A DNA stretch of 64,000 nucleotides from Streptomyces glaucescens (GTDB lineage: Bacteria; Actinomycetota; Actinomycetes; Streptomycetales; Streptomycetaceae), in the NCBI RefSeq assembly GCF_000761215.1, contig NZ_CP009438.1, forward strand, positions 6,738,501-6,802,500, written 5' to 3'. The notes beneath the pieces were generated by a model, which made no database searches, was not told the origin of the DNA, and worked only from the letters and a program-made list of their open reading frames with translations. A program made the translations under genes and the position numbers. Shown here in pieces: positions 62,886 through 64,000 of this stretch; position 1 is the stretch's first letter, and each line of letters begins with the position of its first letter.

Positions 62886-63623
62886 ATGGGTGACGGGATG
62901 GCAGGCGGTCAGGTCTGGGCGGCCACGCCCGCCGCGGCGGAACGGGCCCGGTCGGTGGCGGCCGCCGCCTGGTCGTGCGCGGTGGCCACGGAAGGTGTCC
63001 GCGAGGAGCTGATCGGCGCGCACACCGTGACCGAGGACGGCAGGATCGTCCTGCGCGTGCCCGACGACAGCGCCCTGCTCGCCGCCGCCATCTGCGCGCC
63101 GCGCGGCGAGCCGTCCGCCGTCCTGGAGTTCGCCGACGTGGCGCCCGTCCCGCTGCGCGACCGGATCCGCGCCCGGCTCTGGCTCTCCGGCTGGTTCACC
63201 GTCGAGCAGGGCGGTCTCGCCCTCCACCCCAGCCGTGTGGTGCTGCACAAGCCCGCCGGCGCGGAGGTGATCGGCGTCGACGAGTTCGCCGCCGCCACTC
63301 CCGACCCGCTGGCCACGGCCGAGGCGCGGCTGCTGACCCACCTCGCCGGCGCCCACCCCGACGCCGTCGAACGGCTCACCCGGCTGGTCGAGCCGGGCAG
63401 CCTGCACGGCGCCCTGCGGGTCCAGCCGCTCGCGGTCGACCGGCACGGGCTCACCCTGCGCATCGAGCGCCGCCGCACCCACGGCGACGTCCGCCTGGCC
63501 TTCCACCGGCCCGCCGACGACGTCGCACAGCTCACCGAGCGGATGCACGTGCTGCTCTCCCAGGCGAGCACGGCCGGCTGCCCACGCGCCCTACAGCGGC
63601 AGCGCGCAGACGGCGACGGGTGA
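62886..63623 (+). CDS. DUF2470 domain protein, predicted iron-regulated
   Basis: 245 residues. The ATG at 62886 follows GGAGG at 6 bases; the ATG at 62871 is within the iron box and is not used. N-terminal region (RSVAAAAWSCAVATEGVREELIGAHTV, AVLEFADVAPVPLRDRIRARLWLSGWFT) and a C-terminal DUF2470 domain (ATAEARLLTHLAGAHPDAVERLTRLV; HGLTLRIERRRTHGDVRLAFHRPADDV). DUF2470 commonly terminates HugZ-like split-barrel proteins for haem utilisation. Iron box in the promoter supports an iron/haem role, inferred. Its end overlaps the lactonase gene by 33 bases. Confidence 0.85.
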   Translation: MGDGMAGGQVWAATPAAAERARSVAAAAWSCAVATEGVREELIGAHTVTEDGRIVLRVPDDSALLAAAICAPRGEPSAVLEFADVAPVPLRDRIRARLWLSGWFTVEQGGLALHPSRVVLHKPAGAEVIGVDEFAAATPDPLATAEARLLTHLAGAHPDAVERLTRLVEPGSLHGALRVQPLAVDRHGLTLRIERRRTHGDVRLAFHRPADDVAQLTERMHVLLSQASTAGCPRALQRQRADGDG

Positions 63624-64000
63624 GGCGAACGGCTCGCCCGCGAGCCGCAGCGCGCCGCCGGCGCGGTCCACGCGGAAGACACTGACGGTGCCGGAGCGCT
63701 GGTTCGCCGCGAACAGCAGCCGCCCGTCCGGGGAGAAGGCGATGTGCCGGGGGAAGTCCCCGGCCACCGGCACCGTCCCCAGCAGGCGCAGCCGGGCACC
63801 GTCCTGCTCCACCGCGTACCGGGCGAGGCTGTTGTGCCCCCGGTTGGCGAGGAACGCGTACCGTCCGTCCCCGGTCACCAGGATCTGGGCCGGGTAGTTG
63901 GTGACCCCGCCCCCGGCCGCCCCCGTGGACTGGGGCTCCCCGATGTCGAGACGCCCGCTGCCGGGATCGTAGGCGCAGACCGCGACCGTGTCGTCCCCCT
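63591..64000 (-). CDS. Lactonase-family (6-phosphogluconolactonase-like) beta-propeller protein, partial
   Basis: The start lies beyond the window; 136 C-terminal residues remain, ending in a TAG at 63591. The repeats ILVTGDGRYAFLANRGHNSLARYAV, RHIAFSPDGRLLFAANQRSGTVSVFRV are characteristic of the YkgB/lactonase seven-bladed propeller family, which hydrolyses 6-phosphogluconolactone or related lactones. Further upstream GDDTVAVCAYDPGSGRL continues the propeller pattern. Convergent overlap with the DUF2470 gene. Confidence 0.75.
   Translation of the reverse strand, partial: GDDTVAVCAYDPGSGRLDIGEPQSTGAAGGGVTNYPAQILVTGDGRYAFLANRGHNSLARYAVEQDGARLRLLGTVPVAGDFPRHIAFSPDGRLLFAANQRSGTVSVFRVDRAGGALRLAGEPFASPVAVCALPL

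Overview
The window is about 72% G+C chromosomal DNA. Codon third positions are almost all G or C, GTG and TTG starts are frequent, neighbouring genes often overlap by four bases (ATGA/GTGA), and promoters are TTGACN / TANNNT. Together with the families present this points to a Streptomyces or close relative. I see no rRNA, tRNA, CRISPR array, insertion sequence, prophage, or antibiotic biosynthetic cluster.

Layout. 1-3444 (+): the end of an mce-type lipid-import operon, with the C-terminal part of the last Mce protein and four Mce-associated membrane proteins. 3644-6431 (+): a secreted lytic transglycosylase, a TerC-like membrane protein and a small Cys protein. 6491-13185: a sulfur-scavenging locus. 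A LysR regulator is divergent from an apparently leaderless 26-codon Cys-rich leader peptide and sfnG, an msuC-like gene, ssuE, sfnB and ssuD, enough to take dimethyl sulfone to sulfite. 13231-16141 (-): a secreted PA14/fibronectin-III protein and a HAD phosphatase. 16697-19935: RidA, a HATPase, and a B3/4-PaiB pair divergent from an XRE-cupin regulator. 20270-25252 (+): a short upstream ORF, then xdhA-xdhB-xdhC (purine catabolism).

25322-30514: stress genes (hemerythrin, anti-sigma-like ATPase, SigB/F-type sigma factor), a PNK-like kinase, an EF-hand protein, a flavin reductase and a urea transporter. 30651-39628 (-): a large secreted hydrolase with a Calx-beta-like region, an SCO6745-type protein, a Tat-exported GH109-like enzyme and pyruvate carboxylase. 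39783-44367: a hypothetical protein, a double-VOC protein, and a DHA2 MFS exporter divergent from its TetR regulator. 45547-47726 (+): a YheO-type regulator with a PLP ammonia-lyase, then a cupin. 47755-52967 (-): a VWA/MoxR pair and lutCBA for L-lactate oxidation. 53075-59740: the L-rhamnose regulon, rhaI, aldolase-dehydrogenase fusion and rhaB on the minus strand, with rhaM and a LacI regulator on the plus strand. The shared intergenic region holds two good promoters and three LacI-type operators. 59843-64000: a proline-iminopeptidase-like hydrolase, a PIG-L deacetylase, a Cys-cluster/pentapeptide protein, an iron-box-controlled DUF2470 protein and a truncated lactonase-like gene.

The strongest regulatory signal is the Cys leader. 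Its cysteine codons overlap a stretch that can pair with the ribosome-binding site of sfnG, which would link sulfone/sulfonate use to cysteine supply. Other non-coding signals are a short ORF with competing hairpins ahead of xdhA, a three-fold phased repeat between paiB and the XRE-cupin gene, a 19-bp iron box, and several perfect hairpin terminators. Functions are inferred from motifs and family knowledge; no database search was possible.
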